A DNA stretch of 64,000 nt, taken from Chelativorans sp. Marseille-P2723. GTDB lineage: Bacteria > Pseudomonadota > Alphaproteobacteria > Rhizobiales > Rhizobiaceae. The notes under the pieces were generated by a model. That model did not search any database, was not told the DNA's origin, and saw only the letters and a program-made list of their open reading frames with translations. The stretch spans positions 496,001 through 560,000 of the forward strand of contig NZ_CADDWI010000013.1 in the NCBI RefSeq assembly GCF_902809845.1, in the 5' to 3' direction. Of the stretch, positions 20,036-31,195 are shown in pieces. Position 1 is the stretch's first letter. Every line of letters starts with the position of its first letter. The translations under genes and the position numbers were made by a program.

Positions 20036-21400
20036 ATGCAAGAGATTTTCGCGCACACTGCCCTCACCCCTGCCGGCTGGCGAAACAATGTCCGCCTGAC
20101 AATCGACGATGAAGGGCGCATTGCCTCCATCTCGTCCGATGCACGTTCCGGCGGTGCCCTTGAGGTTCCGGTCCTCCTTCCTGCGATCTTGAACCTTCAC
20201 AGCCATACCTTCCAGCGCGGCTTTGCGGGCCTTGCCGAGCGCCGCAGCATGGAAGGCCATGACAGTTTCTGGACGTGGCGCGAGGTGATGTACCGATTCC
20301 TCGACCAGCTTCACCCGGAAGATGTCCAGACCATTGCAGCCTTCGCTTTTATGGAAATGCAGGAAGCGGGCTTTTGTGCCGTGGCAGAGTTTCATTATCT
20401 GCATCACCAGCGAGGCGGCGAGGCTTATGCTGATATTGCCGAGCTTTCCTCACGCATTGTCGAGGCGGCACACGAGACAGGTATCGGCCTTACGCTGCTG
20501 CCGGTCTTTTACCACTATGGCGGCGCTGACCGCCGCCCGCTCAAGGGCGGGCAATTGCGCTTCGGTAATGCTATGGATGATTTTGCAAGGCTGATAGAAG
20601 GTGCTGAGAGGCACCTTTCCCGGCTTTCCCCGGATGCACGACTTGGCCTTTCTGCCCATTCCCTGCGTGCTGCAACCATCGAGCAGGTTGGCGCGGTCGC
20701 ATCCTTGCGGCCGGATGCACCCATCCATATGCACATTGCCGAACAGGTGCCGGAGGTGGAGGAAGTGCTTCAGGTCTTCGGCAAGCGCCCTGTCGAATAT
20801 CTGCTGCGTGAAATCGACGTGGACGAGCGCTGGTGCCTCATCCATTCCACCCACATGAATGCCCTTGAGACGGAGGCGCTTGCCCGTTCCGGCGCCGTGG
20901 CAGGGCTCTGCCCCGTAACGGAAGCCAATTTGGGCGACGGCATTTTCAATGCGCTCTCATTCCGCCAGGCGCAGGGCATATTCGGCATCGGTACCGATTC
21001 CAACATTCGCATTTCCGTGGCCGAGGAATTGCGCCAGCTTGAATATTCGCAGCGGCTGAAGCAACACGCCCGTGCTCTCATGGCCGAGCCAGGGCAGTCC
21101 TGCGGGCGATCCCTCTACGAGGCGGCGTTGGCGGGCGGAACGCGGGCGCTCGGACGCGATAGCGGTTCTCTGGAAGTGGGGAGATGGGCGGACATGGTGG
21201 CAATTGATCCTGGTGGGCTCACCGCGGTCGTGGGGAAGGATGCCATTCTGGAAAGCTGGATCTTCTGCGGAGGCAATGACGCCGTGACCGACCTGTGGTC
21301 CGCGGGCCGGCACATGGTGCGCGGAGGGCGGCACGTCGCACGTGAGGCGATCACACATCGCTACCTGGCAACGGTCCGCCGCCTGGTGCAAGCGCTATGA
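20036..21400 (+). CDS. hutF: Formimidoylglutamate deiminase HutF
   Basis: HutF deiminates N-formimino-L-glutamate to N-formyl-L-glutamate plus ammonia, the substrate for HutG. The 454-residue amidohydrolase shows NLHSHTFQRGFAGL (His55, His57), MHIAEQVPEV, LIHSTHM and GTDSNIRISVAEELR. Length and motifs fit the HutF family rather than guanine deaminase. It diverges from hutI, and its stop overlaps hutC by four bases. Confidence 0.96.
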   Translation: MQEIFAHTALTPAGWRNNVRLTIDDEGRIASISSDARSGGALEVPVLLPAILNLHSHTFQRGFAGLAERRSMEGHDSFWTWREVMYRFLDQLHPEDVQTIAAFAFMEMQEAGFCAVAEFHYLHHQRGGEAYADIAELSSRIVEAAHETGIGLTLLPVFYHYGGADRRPLKGGQLRFGNAMDDFARLIEGAERHLSRLSPDARLGLSAHSLRAATIEQVGAVASLRPDAPIHMHIAEQVPEVEEVLQVFGKRPVEYLLREIDVDERWCLIHSTHMNALETEALARSGAVAGLCPVTEANLGDGIFNALSFRQAQGIFGIGTDSNIRISVAEELRQLEYSQRLKQHARALMAEPGQSCGRSLYEAALAGGTRALGRDSGSLEVGRWADMVAIDPGGLTAVVGKDAILESWIFCGGNDAVTDLWSAGRHMVRGGRHVAREAITHRYLATVRRLVQAL

Positions 21401-22092
21401 GCGAGCGCGCCTCCTTCCGGGTCATACGCGACGAGATTGCGCGGCGAATCTCCGGGCGGCTCTGGCTTCCCGGCGCGCTTATTCCCAACGAGGAGCTTTT
21501 AGCGCGTGAATTCGGCGCAGCCCGTGCAACCGTCAACCGCGCCCTGCAGGAACTTGCGCGTGCCGGGCTGATCGAGCGCCGGCGCAGGGCAGGAACCCGC
21601 GTCGCGCTTCATCCGGTGCGCGAGGCACGTTTCGTCATTCCCGTCGTGCGGCAGGAAATCGAGGCGAAGGGGGCGGCTTATCAATACCGACTGCTTTCGC
21701 GCATCGAGAAAGCCGCTCCCGAGCTGGTACGCGCGAGACTAGGGCTTGCTGAAGAGACGCCCTGTCTTCATGTGCGCTGTCTGCACCTTGCAGACCGCAC
21801 CCCCTATCAATTTGAGGAACGGTGGATCAATCTCGAAGCCGTTCCGAAGGCCCGGGAGGCAGATTTCAACGCCACGAGCCCCAATGAATGGCTGGTGGAG
21901 AACGCGCCTTTTACGGAGGCGGAATTCACCTTTTGCGCCGCTGCGGCGGGACCGGAAGAAGCGGCCTTGCTTCAACTCAATGAAGCCGCACCCGTCTTTG
22001 TCGGTGAGCGGATTACCTGGCTTGGCGAGCGGCCCATAACCCTGGTGCGGATGATGCATCCGCCGTCCCACCGGATGGTGACGCGACTTTGA
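21397..22092 (+). CDS. hutC: Histidine utilisation repressor HutC (GntR family)
   Basis: This is a GntR-family repressor of the HutC subfamily. Residues 1-75 form a winged helix (LLAREFGAARATVNRALQEL then GLIERRRRAGTRVA), followed by a UTRA ligand-binding domain to residue 231. Co-translation with hutF through an ATGA overlap and the operator pair in the hutI-hutF spacer support direct control of hut, with autoregulation through hutF. No histidine or urocanate transporter gene is present in this locus. Confidence 0.93.
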   Translation: MSERASFRVIRDEIARRISGRLWLPGALIPNEELLAREFGAARATVNRALQELARAGLIERRRRAGTRVALHPVREARFVIPVVRQEIEAKGAAYQYRLLSRIEKAAPELVRARLGLAEETPCLHVRCLHLADRTPYQFEERWINLEAVPKAREADFNATSPNEWLVENAPFTEAEFTFCAAAAGPEEAALLQLNEAAPVFVGERITWLGERPITLVRMMHPPSHRMVTRL

Positions 22093-22163
22093 AATAGGGA
22101 CAGGCATCTCGACAACATTCCGCTGAAAAGCTAGTCGGGAGCATCACCGCCGCAGAGGAAGCC

Positions 22164-22835
22164 ATGTCCGCCCGTCCGATACTCATTGCCCCATCCATCC
22201 TGTCTGCCGATTTCTCACGTCTTGGCGAAGAAGTGGAGGCCGTGGCCGCCGCTGGCGCGGACTGGATCCATCTTGACATCATGGACGGCCATTTTGTGCC
22301 CAACATCACCTTTGGGCCACCTGTAGTGAAGACGATCCGCGATCGCACCGACAAGATTTTTGACTGCCATCTGATGATTGCTCCGGCCGATCCTTATCTT
22401 GCGGCTTTCGCCGAGGCAGGCTGCGACATCATCACGGTCCACGCAGAGGCCGGACCCCATCTGCATCGTTCGTTGCAGACAATCCGCAAGCTCGGCCGAA
22501 AGGCAGGCGTGTCGCTCAATCCTGCGACCCCGGTGAGCGCGATCGAGCACGTGCTTGACGAGGTGGATCTCATCCTCGTCATGACTGTCAATCCCGGCTT
22601 TGGCGGCCAGGCGTTCATACCCGCAATGCTGGACAAGATCCGTCGCGTAAAGGCGCTTGTGGGCCATAGGCCCATAGACATCGAGGTGGACGGTGGCATT
22701 GCCCCCGAGACGGCCGGCGCGGTGGTCAAGGCCGGCGCTAATGTGCTCGTGGCGGGCTCCGCTGTCTTCAAGGGCAGCGGAGGGGCAGCCTATCAGGAAA
22801 CCATTAGCGGGTTGAGAAAGGCTGCGGGAAGCTAG
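22164..22835 (+). CDS. rpe: Ribulose-phosphate 3-epimerase
   Basis: Rpe interconverts ribulose 5-phosphate and xylulose 5-phosphate in the pentose-phosphate pathway and Calvin cycle. The 223-residue TIM-barrel protein has the metal-binding [26 protein letters not shown] and the phosphate-binding EVDGGI and VAGSAVFKG segments. Length is normal. It stands alone, 71 bp after hutC, and converges with uppP. Confidence 0.97.
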   Translation: MSARPILIAPSILSADFSRLGEEVEAVAAAGADWIHLDIMDGHFVPNITFGPPVVKTIRDRTDKIFDCHLMIAPADPYLAAFAEAGCDIITVHAEAGPHLHRSLQTIRKLGRKAGVSLNPATPVSAIEHVLDEVDLILVMTVNPGFGGQAFIPAMLDKIRRVKALVGHRPIDIEVDGGIAPETAGAVVKAGANVLVAGSAVFKGSGGAAYQETISGLRKAAGS

Positions 22836-22856
22836 TGGAGTTGCTGGAAGAATGGC

Positions 22857-23663
22857 TTATCCCAGCAGGAGAAGCGTCACCATGCCAACCGTGCCGACGA
22901 AAATCCGCCACCAGCCGAACAGGCTGTAACCGCGCCGCGAAACATAGGCGAGAAGGCGGCGGACAACAAAAAGCGCAGCGACGAAGGCGGCGATGAAGCC
23001 TGCGCCAATGATCTTCACATCAGCCGTGGTCAGCAAATTGTAGTTCTTGTAAAGGTCGTAAGCGAAGGCCCCCGCCATGGTCGGCATGGCGAGAAAGAAG
23101 GAAAACTCCGCCGCTGCACGTTTGTCGGCACCCAGCAACAGCCCGCCGACAATTGTCGCGCCAGAGCGTGAAGTGCCGGGAACCATCGAAAGGCACTGAA
23201 AAAGGCCGATCTTGAAATAGACGGGAAGGGGAAACTGCGTGATGTCGTCATAACGGGGCTCCTTCGCCCAACGGTCGACCCACAGCAGCACGATACCACC
23301 AAGCACGAGCATGATGCAGATCAGCAGAGGCGTCTCAAAGAGCACTGCCTTTATGATATTATAGGCAGCAGCACCAATGACCATCGCAGGAAAAAAGGCG
23401 ATCAGAATGCCGATCACGAAGCGCTGCGTTGCGCGGTCATGCGGCAGGTCGATCACCATCTGCCGCAGCCTGGCGGCATAGACGGTCAAAATGGCGGCGA
23501 TGGCGCCAAGCTGGATGAGGACTTCAAAAGCCTTTCCGGTAGATTGAAAGCCTAGAAAGTGTCCAGCCAGAAGAATATGTCCCGTGGAAGATACGGGAAT
23601 GAATTCGGTAAGTCCCTCAAGAATGCCCAGCAGGATCGCTTCCACAATGGTCTGGTCTGGCAC
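22857..23663 (-). CDS. uppP: Undecaprenyl-diphosphatase UppP (BacA)
   Basis: UppP is a polytopic inner-membrane phosphatase that recycles undecaprenyl pyrophosphate for cell-wall synthesis and affects bacitracin resistance. The product has hydrophobic segments throughout and the two active-site motifs [14 protein letters not shown] and PGTSRSG. I start at GTG 23663 (268 residues), because a strong AGGAG lies five bases before it and relatives begin about ten residues before ILEGLTEF. An ATG at 23726 would add 21 unlike residues. It converges with rpe. Confidence 0.95.
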   Translation of the reverse strand: MPDQTIVEAILLGILEGLTEFIPVSSTGHILLAGHFLGFQSTGKAFEVLIQLGAIAAILTVYAARLRQMVIDLPHDRATQRFVIGILIAFFPAMVIGAAAYNIIKAVLFETPLLICIMLVLGGIVLLWVDRWAKEPRYDDITQFPLPVYFKIGLFQCLSMVPGTSRSGATIVGGLLLGADKRAAAEFSFFLAMPTMAGAFAYDLYKNYNLLTTADVKIIGAGFIAAFVAALFVVRRLLAYVSRRGYSLFGWWRIFVGTVGMVTLLLLG

Positions 23664-23836
23664 GCCTTCTCCTATGGTTTCGTGGGAATCGGTCACTTGC
23701 GGTGGGTTGCTTGTCAGGTCCCGCATCTACACCTATAGCTCGGGCGCATGGCAGTGGAATCAGGCTGCGAGGATTACCGCCGCAAGCACGAATTGACCAG
23801 AGCGCCATGGGGCTGTCCGCATCGAAAAGGGCAACA

Positions 23837-24526
23837 ATGCTGACGCTGTTTCATCATCCGCTATATGCTTCCTGCCGTTTCGTACGCCTGATTTTTGGCG
23901 AGTATGGCGAAGAATTGGCCCTTATCGAGGAACGGCCCTGGGCAAGGAGAAAGGAGTTTCTGGCACTCAATCCGGCCGGTTCCATTCCCGTCCTGCTTGC
24001 CGAAGGCGACCATGCCATAGTGGGCGCCACGGCTATTGCGGAATATGTCGACGAAACGCGAGGCGCGTTCCAGCGTAAACGGCGGCTGATGGCAGAGGAC
24101 TCACTCGCCCGGGCGGAAATCCGCAGGCTGGTCGACTGGTATCTGATCAAGGTCGAAGACGAGGTGACAAAGCATCTGGTGCGGGAGCGCGCGCTCAAGC
24201 CTCTCATGGACGCCGAGGGCGGACGCGCACCCGATTCGGCAGCGATACGCGCCGCTCGCGCCAATGTGCGCCAGCACATGAAGTACACCAACTGGCTGGC
24301 GGCTACGCGTGATTGGCTTGCCGGACCGCAGCTTTCCTATGCGGACGCGGCGGCCGCTGCCGTCCTGTCCGTTCTCGATTATCTGGGAGAGATCGATTGG
24401 CGCGAGTATGAGGCTGCGCGCGACTGGTACAGCCGCATGAAATCGCGCCCCTCTTTCCGACCTTTGTTGAGCGACCGTGTGCGCGGCCTCTCACCCGCCT
24501 CCCACTATGCCGATCTGGATTTCTGA
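23837..24526 (+). CDS. Glutathione S-transferase family protein
   Basis: The 229-residue protein has an N-terminal thioredoxin-like domain ([23 protein letters not shown], then NPAGSIPVL with the cis-Pro and a [11 protein letters not shown] helix) and an all-helical C-terminal domain. This is the GST layout. The SCRF segment near residue 12 may supply the active-site Ser/Cys. The substrate is unknown. The frame extends upstream to 23702, but ATG 23837 gives the GST start. Its stop overlaps the queG start by one base (TGATG). Confidence 0.85.
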   Translation: MLTLFHHPLYASCRFVRLIFGEYGEELALIEERPWARRKEFLALNPAGSIPVLLAEGDHAIVGATAIAEYVDETRGAFQRKRRLMAEDSLARAEIRRLVDWYLIKVEDEVTKHLVRERALKPLMDAEGGRAPDSAAIRAARANVRQHMKYTNWLAATRDWLAGPQLSYADAAAAAVLSVLDYLGEIDWREYEAARDWYSRMKSRPSFRPLLSDRVRGLSPASHYADLDF

Positions 24527-25677
24527 TGACTGCTGTGCGGTCACGGCCGGAACGCCTTCGCGCGCTGATCGAGATGGAGGCGTGCGCGGCGGGCTTCGAT
24601 GTGGTGACGATAGCTTCGCCCGAAGCAGCGCCCATGGCCCCGGGGCGCCTTGCGCATTTCCTGAAGGAAGGCCGCCACGGAACCATGGCCTGGATGGAAG
24701 AGACGGCAATGCGCCGCGCCCATCCGCGCGCTCTCTGGCCGGATGTACGTTCCATCATCATGCTGGGCATGAATTACGGGCCTGGCCATGATCCGCTCGC
24801 CGTGCTTGCGCGCCGGGATCGCGGTGCCATCTCGGTCTATGCACAGAACCGCGACTATCACGATGTCATCAAGGGGCGGCTGAAGCAGATCGCCGGGAAG
24901 GTTGCGGCCAGGACAGGCGCGCAGGTGAAGGTTTTCGTCGATACCGCGCCGGTGATGGAAAAGCCGCTGGCGGCAGGTTCCGGTCTCGGCTGGCAGGGCA
25001 AGCACACAAACCTTGTGAGCAGGGAGTTTGGTTCGTGGCTTTTTCTTGGTTCCATTTTCACCACCGCGGAGCTTGCGGCAGATCGGCCGGAGAAAGATCA
25101 TTGCGGCTCCTGCCGCGCCTGTCTGGACATCTGCCCGACCGAAGCCTTTCCGGCGCCGTACCAGCTCGATGCCCGCCGCTGCATTTCCTATCTTACCATC
25201 GAGCACAAAGGGCCCATTCCCCAGGAGTTCCGGGAAAGAATGGGCAACCGCATCTATGGCTGCGACGATTGTCTTGCCGTCTGCCCGTGGAACAAGTTTG
25301 CGCGCGAAGCCTCTGAGGCGAAGCTGAAGGCGCGCGAGGAGCTGAAGGCTCCACCGCTATCTGAACTTTTGGAGCTGGACGATGCAGCTTTCCGCGCCTT
25401 TTTCTCAGGCTCGCCCGTAAAGCGGATCGGCCGCGACCGCTTCCTTCGCAACGTGCTTATCGCTGCTGGAAATTCGGGCGAGAAGAGCCTTGTTCCCGCT
25501 TGCAGGCGCCTCGCCGAGGATCCAGCCCCTCTGGTTCGCGGGGCGGCCATCTGGGCACTTTCTCGGCTGATGGAGCCGCACGCCTTCGAGGCGCTGCGGG
25601 ACCTTCAGCAATACGAGACGGACACGGACGTTCAAGGGGAGTGGAAACACGCCCTCGGATGGATGGCTGGCCGATGA
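24526..25677 (+). CDS. queG: Epoxyqueuosine reductase QueG
   Basis: QueG is a cobalamin-dependent iron-sulfur enzyme that reduces epoxyqueuosine to queuosine in tRNA. The 383 residues include two 4Fe-4S cluster motifs, [12 protein letters not shown] (near residue 193) and [14 protein letters not shown] (near 245). Upstream are MLGMNYGPG and [12 protein letters not shown], typical of the cobalamin-binding reductase part. The C-terminus has HEAT-like repeats ([28 protein letters not shown]). It overlaps the genes on both sides. Confidence 0.95.
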   Translation: MTAVRSRPERLRALIEMEACAAGFDVVTIASPEAAPMAPGRLAHFLKEGRHGTMAWMEETAMRRAHPRALWPDVRSIIMLGMNYGPGHDPLAVLARRDRGAISVYAQNRDYHDVIKGRLKQIAGKVAARTGAQVKVFVDTAPVMEKPLAAGSGLGWQGKHTNLVSREFGSWLFLGSIFTTAELAADRPEKDHCGSCRACLDICPTEAFPAPYQLDARRCISYLTIEHKGPIPQEFRERMGNRIYGCDDCLAVCPWNKFAREASEAKLKAREELKAPPLSELLELDDAAFRAFFSGSPVKRIGRDRFLRNVLIAAGNSGEKSLVPACRRLAEDPAPLVRGAAIWALSRLMEPHAFEALRDLQQYETDTDVQGEWKHALGWMAGR

Positions 25678-26576
25678 AACGGAAGGCTCTCATATTCGGA
25701 GCAGGCTATTCAGGTCGCGCCATCGCGCGCGAGCTTCTTCCCGAATTCGACCTTGTGGCAGGCACCACGCGCAGCTGTGAGCGGGCAAGTATGCTTTCGC
25801 GTGAAGGCATCCATCCCCTTATCTATGACGGAAATGGCTTTTCCGGCGCAACAAGAACGATTCTGGAAGAAACAACTCATCTGATCGTCACGGTTGGCCC
25901 AGGCAAGGAGGGCGAGCCCGTCCTGGCGGATTTTGAGCGCGTCCTCCAATCCATGCCTTGCCTGAAATGGGCGGCCTACCTCTCCACCGTGGGCGTTTAT
26001 GGAGATCATGGCTGCGCCTGGGTGGACGAGGAAAGCGAATGTCGGCCAGTTTCCCCGCGCTCCCTTATGCGTCTGGAGGCGGAGAAGGCCTGGATGGCGT
26101 TTGGCCGGGCACAGGCCGTTCCCGTTGCCGTTCTCAGGCTTCCCGGCATTTACGGCCCCGGCCGCAATGCTCTTGACAACCTCGCCGCGGGAACTGCCCG
26201 ACGCATCGTCAAGCCCGGCCAGGTTTTCAACCGCATCCATGTGGACGATATCGCAGGCGCGCTCCATCATCTGATGAACCGCAACGCCAGCGGGATCTTC
26301 AACATCGCCGATGACGAGCCCGCACCGCCGCAGGACGTGGTGGCCTATGCGGCGAAGCTGGCCGGCCTCGAGCCTCCGCCCGAGATTCCGTTTGACGAAG
26401 CGCAAATGACGCCGATGGCACGCTCCTTTTATAGCGAGTGCAAAAGGGTTTCCAACACGAAGCTGAAAGCCTCCGGATATCGGCTGCGTTATCCCCATTA
26501 CCGCATGGGGCTGGAAGTATTGTGGCAGGCGAAACGGAAAGAATGGATGCCGCAAATATGCTATGATTCGCGATGA
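25674..26576 (+). CDS. NAD-dependent epimerase/dehydratase-like SDR protein
   Basis: The 300-residue protein has an N-terminal Rossmann start, [17 protein letters not shown], and a [11 protein letters not shown] segment in the position of the extended-SDR Ser-Tyr region. [12 protein letters not shown] and [13 protein letters not shown] are hallmarks of the NAD-epimerase family (YeeZ-like). The canonical Y-x3-K is not evident, so it may be an atypical member. ATG 25674 overlaps the queG stop by four bases. Substrate is unknown. Confidence 0.8.
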   Translation: MKRKALIFGAGYSGRAIARELLPEFDLVAGTTRSCERASMLSREGIHPLIYDGNGFSGATRTILEETTHLIVTVGPGKEGEPVLADFERVLQSMPCLKWAAYLSTVGVYGDHGCAWVDEESECRPVSPRSLMRLEAEKAWMAFGRAQAVPVAVLRLPGIYGPGRNALDNLAAGTARRIVKPGQVFNRIHVDDIAGALHHLMNRNASGIFNIADDEPAPPQDVVAYAAKLAGLEPPPEIPFDEAQMTPMARSFYSECKRVSNTKLKASGYRLRYPHYRMGLEVLWQAKRKEWMPQICYDSR

Positions 26577-26599
26577 TCCTGCCCCCCCAGGAGGGAACG

Positions 26600-27637
26600 A
26601 TGCGGCTATCTCATCTCGTGCGGCTTGGTGCCGCCTGCCTTGCTTTTGCGCTTTCATGGGGAGAGCCGGCAAAGGCCGAGCCGCTGGCGAAGGATCTTTT
26701 CGGCGCCAAGAGGTTGCCTGCGGCCACCCCGCCTGCCGTTTACGGCTTTTACTCCAAGGGCTGCTTTTCAGGCGGCATCGCGATTGCCGCGGATGGCCCG
26801 CACTGGCAGGCAATGCGCCTTTCGCGCAACCGCCGCTGGGGCCATCCGGAACTGGTGCGCCTCATCGAGAAACTCTCGCGTGAAGCTGCCCAGGATGGGT
26901 GGCCAGGCCTGCTCGTAGGCGATCTCTCCCAGCCGCGCGGCGGGCCGATGCTTTCCGGCCATGCCTCACACCAGATCGGGCTGGATGCCGACATATGGTT
27001 CACGCCCATGCCGGTGAAGCGCATGAGCGTGGCCGAACGTGAGCGCGTAAGCGCTGTCTCAATGCTGCGGGACAACTCCCTTTATGTCGATGATCGCAAG
27101 TGGACCAGCGCCCATGAAGCGGTACTGAGGCGTGCTGCGAGCTATCCCGAAGTGGAACGCATACTTGTGCATCCGGGGATCAAGAAGAAGCTGTGCGACA
27201 CGGTCCGCGGCGAGCGGAGCTGGTTGAGGAAGGTCCGCCCCTTCTGGGGCCATGATTATCATTTCCATCTCCGCATCGGTTGCCCGGACGGCTCCCCCGG
27301 CTGCACGCCTCAGACCCCTCCTCCTCCCGGTGAGGGTTGCGACAGCTCGCTTGCCTGGTGGTTCACCGAAGAACCATGGAAACCTGCCGCGGGTCCGGCA
27401 AAGCCCAGGGCGCGCGACGTGATGAGAATGTCCGCCTTGCCCACTGCCTGCCAGGCGGTGCTGGACGCTCCTTCCCCGCCATCCGAAGCGACAGTGACGC
27501 TGACGGGTTCGGGCGCGTTACCGGCCATCGCGGCTACAATGCCTCCGGTTCCGGCCGGGAGCGTGGACCCCGCTTCTTATCTGCTTTCTCTCCAGCCGGA
27601 GCAGCTTCCCGTGCCGAGCCCACGGCCAGCGCATTAA
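26600..27637 (+). CDS. mepA: Penicillin-insensitive murein endopeptidase MepA
   Basis: MepA is a periplasmic LAS-type zinc endopeptidase that cuts D-Ala-mDAP cross-links of peptidoglycan. The 345-residue product has a cleavable signal peptide (about residues 1-26, ending ...PAKA), SGHASHQIGLDADIW (His121/His124, Asp131) and GHDYHFHLRIGC (His218-His223) for zinc. A proline-rich tail continues to the C-terminus. ATG 26600 follows a strong CAGGAGGGAA ribosome-binding site; the frame upstream to 26573 lacks one. It follows the SDR gene by 23 bp. Confidence 0.94.
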   Translation: MRLSHLVRLGAACLAFALSWGEPAKAEPLAKDLFGAKRLPAATPPAVYGFYSKGCFSGGIAIAADGPHWQAMRLSRNRRWGHPELVRLIEKLSREAAQDGWPGLLVGDLSQPRGGPMLSGHASHQIGLDADIWFTPMPVKRMSVAERERVSAVSMLRDNSLYVDDRKWTSAHEAVLRRAASYPEVERILVHPGIKKKLCDTVRGERSWLRKVRPFWGHDYHFHLRIGCPDGSPGCTPQTPPPPGEGCDSSLAWWFTEEPWKPAAGPAKPRARDVMRMSALPTACQAVLDAPSPPSEATVTLTGSGALPAIAATMPPVPAGSVDPASYLLSLQPEQLPVPSPRPAH

Positions 27638-27710
27638 AACCTGGAGCTAGAAACTGGCGGCCTGAATGCTATGTGGATCGTGGCGGAACTGGTTTAAGGG
27701 AGGGCTTTGC

Positions 27711-27809
27711 ATGGCCGCGACGCTCGCTTATACAATCGCTTCAACCGATTTAAACCAGCCCGCAAACATGCTCGGACAAGACCTTTGGCAAGACCGCGCG
27801 TCGCGCTAA
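27711..27809 (+). CDS. Small 32-codon ORF with strong RBS, overlapping the mgsA start (tentative)
   Basis: An ATG at 27711 is preceded by GGGAGGG at 6-nt spacing, the best ribosome-binding site in this gap. It opens a 32-codon frame ending with TAA at 27809, 25 bp inside mgsA in another frame. It may be a leader peptide that couples ribosomes to the weak TTG start of mgsA, or a chance frame. No homologue is recognised. Confidence 0.3.
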   Translation: MAATLAYTIASTDLNQPANMLGQDLWQDRASR

Positions 27810-28186
27810 TAGCGCATGATCAGAAGAAGGACGACATTGTGAGCTTCGCCCGCGATCACGCGCTTTATCTTGCCGGTTGCGATTTGGTAGCCACAGGCAC
27901 GACGGGCAGGCATATCGCCGAAGCCTGTCCCGATCTTCAGATCCGGTGCCTGAAAAGCGGCCCGCTGGGCGGCGATCAGCAAATCGGTGCGCTGATTGCG
28001 GAACGCGGGATCGATTTTCTGATCTTTTTCGTCGATCCGCTTACCTCCATGCCTCATGACGTGGATGTCAAGGCATTGATGCGGCTGGCGATCGTCTATG
28101 ATATTCCTATGGCGCTGAATCGTGCCACGGCCGAGGCGCTTCTGCGGCAGGAACAGGCAGGCGCCTCCCCAGGACCCCGGAATTGA
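27785..28186 (+). CDS. mgsA: Methylglyoxal synthase
   Basis: MgsA converts dihydroxyacetone phosphate to methylglyoxal plus phosphate, a glycolytic overflow bypass. The protein has [14 protein letters not shown] at its start, [21 protein letters not shown] and [22 protein letters not shown], which carry the catalytic Asp and phosphate-binding residues. There is no ATG in a suitable place. TTG 27785 gives [12 protein letters not shown] (133 residues), in line with relatives; TTG 27707 is an alternative. It is followed 18 bp later by glk. Confidence 0.93.
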   Translation: MARPRVALIAHDQKKDDIVSFARDHALYLAGCDLVATGTTGRHIAEACPDLQIRCLKSGPLGGDQQIGALIAERGIDFLIFFVDPLTSMPHDVDVKALMRLAIVYDIPMALNRATAEALLRQEQAGASPGPRN

Positions 28187-28204
28187 GGAGGCTTGAAAGG
28201 CCAG

Positions 28205-29230
28205 ATGGTTTATCAGACGGATCTTGATGCAGTGTTGGATTTTCCAATCCTGATCGGGGATATCGGGGGCACAAACGCGCGCTTTGCCATCGTCGTCGAC
28301 TCCTACGCGGAGCCGCGGGAATTTCCCGTGTTGTTTACCGCCGATTTCCCGACGATCGACGACGCCATCCAGAGTGTCTTGGACCAGACCAGCTTGCTGC
28401 CGCGGTCTACCGTGCTGGCGGTCGCAGGCCCGGTGGATGGCGACGAAATCGATCTTACCAACAGCGATTGGGTAGTGCGGCCGAAGCAGATGATGAAGAC
28501 ATTCGGCTTCGGCGATGTGATCGTCCTCAACGACTTCGAGGCCCAGGCGCTAGCGGTCGTGGCGCTTGGAGAGGCGCATCTGGAAAAGATCGGCGGTGGA
28601 AGCGCAGAAACGGTCGGCAGTCGTGTTGTTCTGGGTCCGGGAACCGGGCTTGGAGTGGCTGGCCTTGTGCACGCACAGCACACCTGGATTCCCCTCCCCG
28701 GCGAAGGAGGCCATATCGACCTTGGACCGCGCACGGAACGTGACTACGAGATTTTTCCGCATCTTGAGAGGATTGAGGGGCGCATTTCCGCCGAACAGGT
28801 TCTCTGCGGCCGGGGCCTTGTCAATCTCTATCGCGCGATAGCGGCGGCAGACGGAAAGGAAGCGCCCTTCTCCGACCCTGCCGAAATCACCTCGGCCGGG
28901 CTTGAGCGCAGCAATCCGCTTGCAACAGAGACGCTCGATCTTTTTGTTACCTATCTCGGCCGCGTCGCGGGCGATCTCGGTCTCATCTTCATGAGCCAGG
29001 GCGGTGTATTCCTCACCGGTGGTATTGTCCAAAAGATCGTCCCTGCGCTACGGAATGGCGTTTTCCGCGCCGCATTCGAGGACAAGGCTCCGCATAGGAC
29101 CTTGATGGCGGAGATACCCGTGTATGTCATTACCCATCCCATGGCCGCAGTCTGCGGCCTGGGGGCTTACGCGCGCACGCCCGGGCGCTTCGGCGTGGAA
29201 ACGGCGGGGCGGCGCTGGCGGGCACGTTGA
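28205..29230 (+). CDS. glk: Glucokinase
   Basis: Glk phosphorylates glucose with ATP. The 341-residue product has the bacterial Glk ATP motif [15 protein letters not shown] (from residue 16), [12 protein letters not shown] with the catalytic Asp, [11 protein letters not shown] and [16 protein letters not shown] 28205 follows AAAGG; an in-frame TTG at 28193 sits too close to GAGGAGG to use it well. Together with mgsA next to it, this forms a small carbon-metabolism pair. Confidence 0.95.
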   Translation: MVYQTDLDAVLDFPILIGDIGGTNARFAIVVDSYAEPREFPVLFTADFPTIDDAIQSVLDQTSLLPRSTVLAVAGPVDGDEIDLTNSDWVVRPKQMMKTFGFGDVIVLNDFEAQALAVVALGEAHLEKIGGGSAETVGSRVVLGPGTGLGVAGLVHAQHTWIPLPGEGGHIDLGPRTERDYEIFPHLERIEGRISAEQVLCGRGLVNLYRAIAAADGKEAPFSDPAEITSAGLERSNPLATETLDLFVTYLGRVAGDLGLIFMSQGGVFLTGGIVQKIVPALRNGVFRAAFEDKAPHRTLMAEIPVYVITHPMAAVCGLGAYARTPGRFGVETAGRRWRAR

Positions 29231-29341
29231 GGAACTGACCCGCGCGAAAGAACCGGCCAATTGCATGTCGGCTCGTGATAGGGCATAGGCTGCTGCCATT
29301 CGCATATTGCGCGGTGCCGGCGGCAAAACGGACAAGCATTC

Positions 29342-31195
29342 TTGGCAAGGAAAAAACTCAAAGCACAGGATGACGCCGACAAGGTGTTAGCTGTCGTCCA
29401 TCGCGTCTTCCGGGAGAATTTTCGCGATTTCCTCCCGCAATACGGTCTTGCCGCGCTCTGCATGCTGGTGATTTCCGCGACCACCGCCTATAGCGCCTAC
29501 ATACTCAAGCCCATAGTCGATGACGGATTCGTGGACGCTGAATGGTCCACGCTTTACTGGCACTGCGGGGTCCTTGTCATCGTCTACATCCTGCGCGGTT
29601 TTGCCGTCTACGGACAAACAGTGATTCTTGCCCAGATCGGCAACAACATCGTCGCCCGTTATCAGCGGCGCCTGTTCGAGCATTTGATGCGCCTCGACAT
29701 AGGTTTCTTTACGGCAAGCCGCTCCGGCCAGCTTTCGGCCCGGATCGCGCAGAATGTCACGGGCATACGCGATCTGCTGAACATGACGATCGCCGCCGCC
29801 GCGCGCGACGTGGTCACCCTGGTAAGCCTCGTTGGGGTGATGATCTATATGGATCCCTTGCTGTCGCTCGTAGCCTTCCTCATCGGCCCGCCGATGATCT
29901 ACGCCATCAACTACCTGACGCGGCGTCTGCGCAAGATCACGCGGGAGGCGGTGGAGATCAATTCGCGCTTTCTCGGTGCCATGCAGGAAGCGGTGCAGGG
30001 CATTGCCATTGTCAAGGCCTTCACCATGGAGGAGGCGCTTTCGGCAAAGATGGGAGCCCTCATCCACCGCGCGGAGGAACGCTCCAACAAGATCGCCCGC
30101 GTGTCGGAGCGGCTAACGCCCGTAACGGAGATTCTTGTCGGCATTTCCGTCGCCGCGGTGCTCGTCTATGCGGGCTGGCGAGCCGCCAACCAGGGCGTGC
30201 CGCCCGGCTCCGTGATTGCCTTCATCGGCGCCATGATCTTTGCCTACGATCCCGTCCGCAAGCTGGCGCGCCTTCAGGTCAATCTTGAGCGAGCACTGGT
30301 CAATGCCCGCATGATCTACGAAATTCTCGATCTCGAACCGCAGCAGGGCGACATGCCTGGTGCTTTGCCGCTTCAGGTATCTTCCGGGCATGTCCGCTTC
30401 GAAAATGTGAGCTTTTCCTATGCCGAGCAGATGCCAGTGCTGCGGGGCGTGGATTTTGCGGCCGGGGGGAGGAAGACCACCGCCATCGTCGGCCACTCCG
30501 GCGCGGGCAAATCGACACTTTTCGCGCTTTTGCAGAGATTCTACGATCTGGACAATGGCACGATCTACATTGACGGGCAGGATATCAGCCGCGTGACGAA
30601 GCATTCGCTGCGCTCGGCCGTCGCTTATGTCTCACAGCATCCGTATCTCTTCGAAGGCTCGATCCGTGACAATATCCGCTACGGTCGTCCCGATGCCAGT
30701 GACGCGGAAGTGGAGGAGGCGGCCCGGCTTGCCAATGCAGAGGAATTCATCCTGCAGCAGCTTCAGGGCTATGACACGCTCTTGGGCGAAAATGGCGTGA
30801 CGCTTTCCGGTGGACAGCGCCAGCGCATCTCCATCGCCCGCGCCATCGTGCGCGATGCGCCCATCCTGCTTCTGGACGAGGCAACCTCGGCTCTTGACAA
30901 CGAGTCCGAAGCCAAGGTGCAGCAGGCGCTTGAGCGGATGATGAAGAAGCGGACCACGCTTGTCATCGCCCACCGCATCTCCACGGTCGTCAATGCCGAC
31001 CATATTGTGGTGCTGGAGGATGGAAGGCTGGTGGAGGAAGGTACCCATTCAGCGCTTGTTAGGATGCCCCACGGCGTCTATGCCCGCTTTTACCGGATGC
31101 AGATGGAAAGAGGGCAGGACCTTCTTGACAATGCCGGAGGCGTGGACACGAAAAACGATGAAGTCGCGACGGAAATGATGGAGCAGCGCCGATGA
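29342..31195 (+). CDS. MsbA-like ABC exporter half-transporter
   Basis: This is a fused permease-ATPase of the lipid/multidrug exporter class. Residues about 1-330 form six hydrophobic segments. The C-terminal ATPase has Walker [10 protein letters not shown] (from residue 384), signature LSGGQRQR (near 488), Walker [13 protein letters not shown] and the switch His in VIAHRIST. The start is TTG 29342; there is no ATG near it. The cargo cannot be told; lipid or drug export is likely by family. It is coupled to dapB by a four-base overlap. Confidence 0.88.
   Translation: MARKKLKAQDDADKVLAVVHRVFRENFRDFLPQYGLAALCMLVISATTAYSAYILKPIVDDGFVDAEWSTLYWHCGVLVIVYILRGFAVYGQTVILAQIGNNIVARYQRRLFEHLMRLDIGFFTASRSGQLSARIAQNVTGIRDLLNMTIAAAARDVVTLVSLVGVMIYMDPLLSLVAFLIGPPMIYAINYLTRRLRKITREAVEINSRFLGAMQEAVQGIAIVKAFTMEEALSAKMGALIHRAEERSNKIARVSERLTPVTEILVGISVAAVLVYAGWRAANQGVPPGSVIAFIGAMIFAYDPVRKLARLQVNLERALVNARMIYEILDLEPQQGDMPGALPLQVSSGHVRFENVSFSYAEQMPVLRGVDFAAGGRKTTAIVGHSGAGKSTLFALLQRFYDLDNGTIYIDGQDISRVTKHSLRSAVAYVSQHPYLFEGSIRDNIRYGRPDASDAEVEEAARLANAEEFILQQLQGYDTLLGENGVTLSGGQRQRISIARAIVRDAPILLLDEATSALDNESEAKVQQALERMMKKRTTLVIAHRISTVVNADHIVVLEDGRLVEEGTHSALVRMPHGVYARFYRMQMERGQDLLDNAGGVDTKNDEVATEMMEQRR

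Noticed and set aside
27688-27757. CTGGTTTAA...TTAAACCAG inverted repeat before mgsA
   Set aside because: The arms are about 50 bp apart and AT-rich; not convincing as hairpin or operator.
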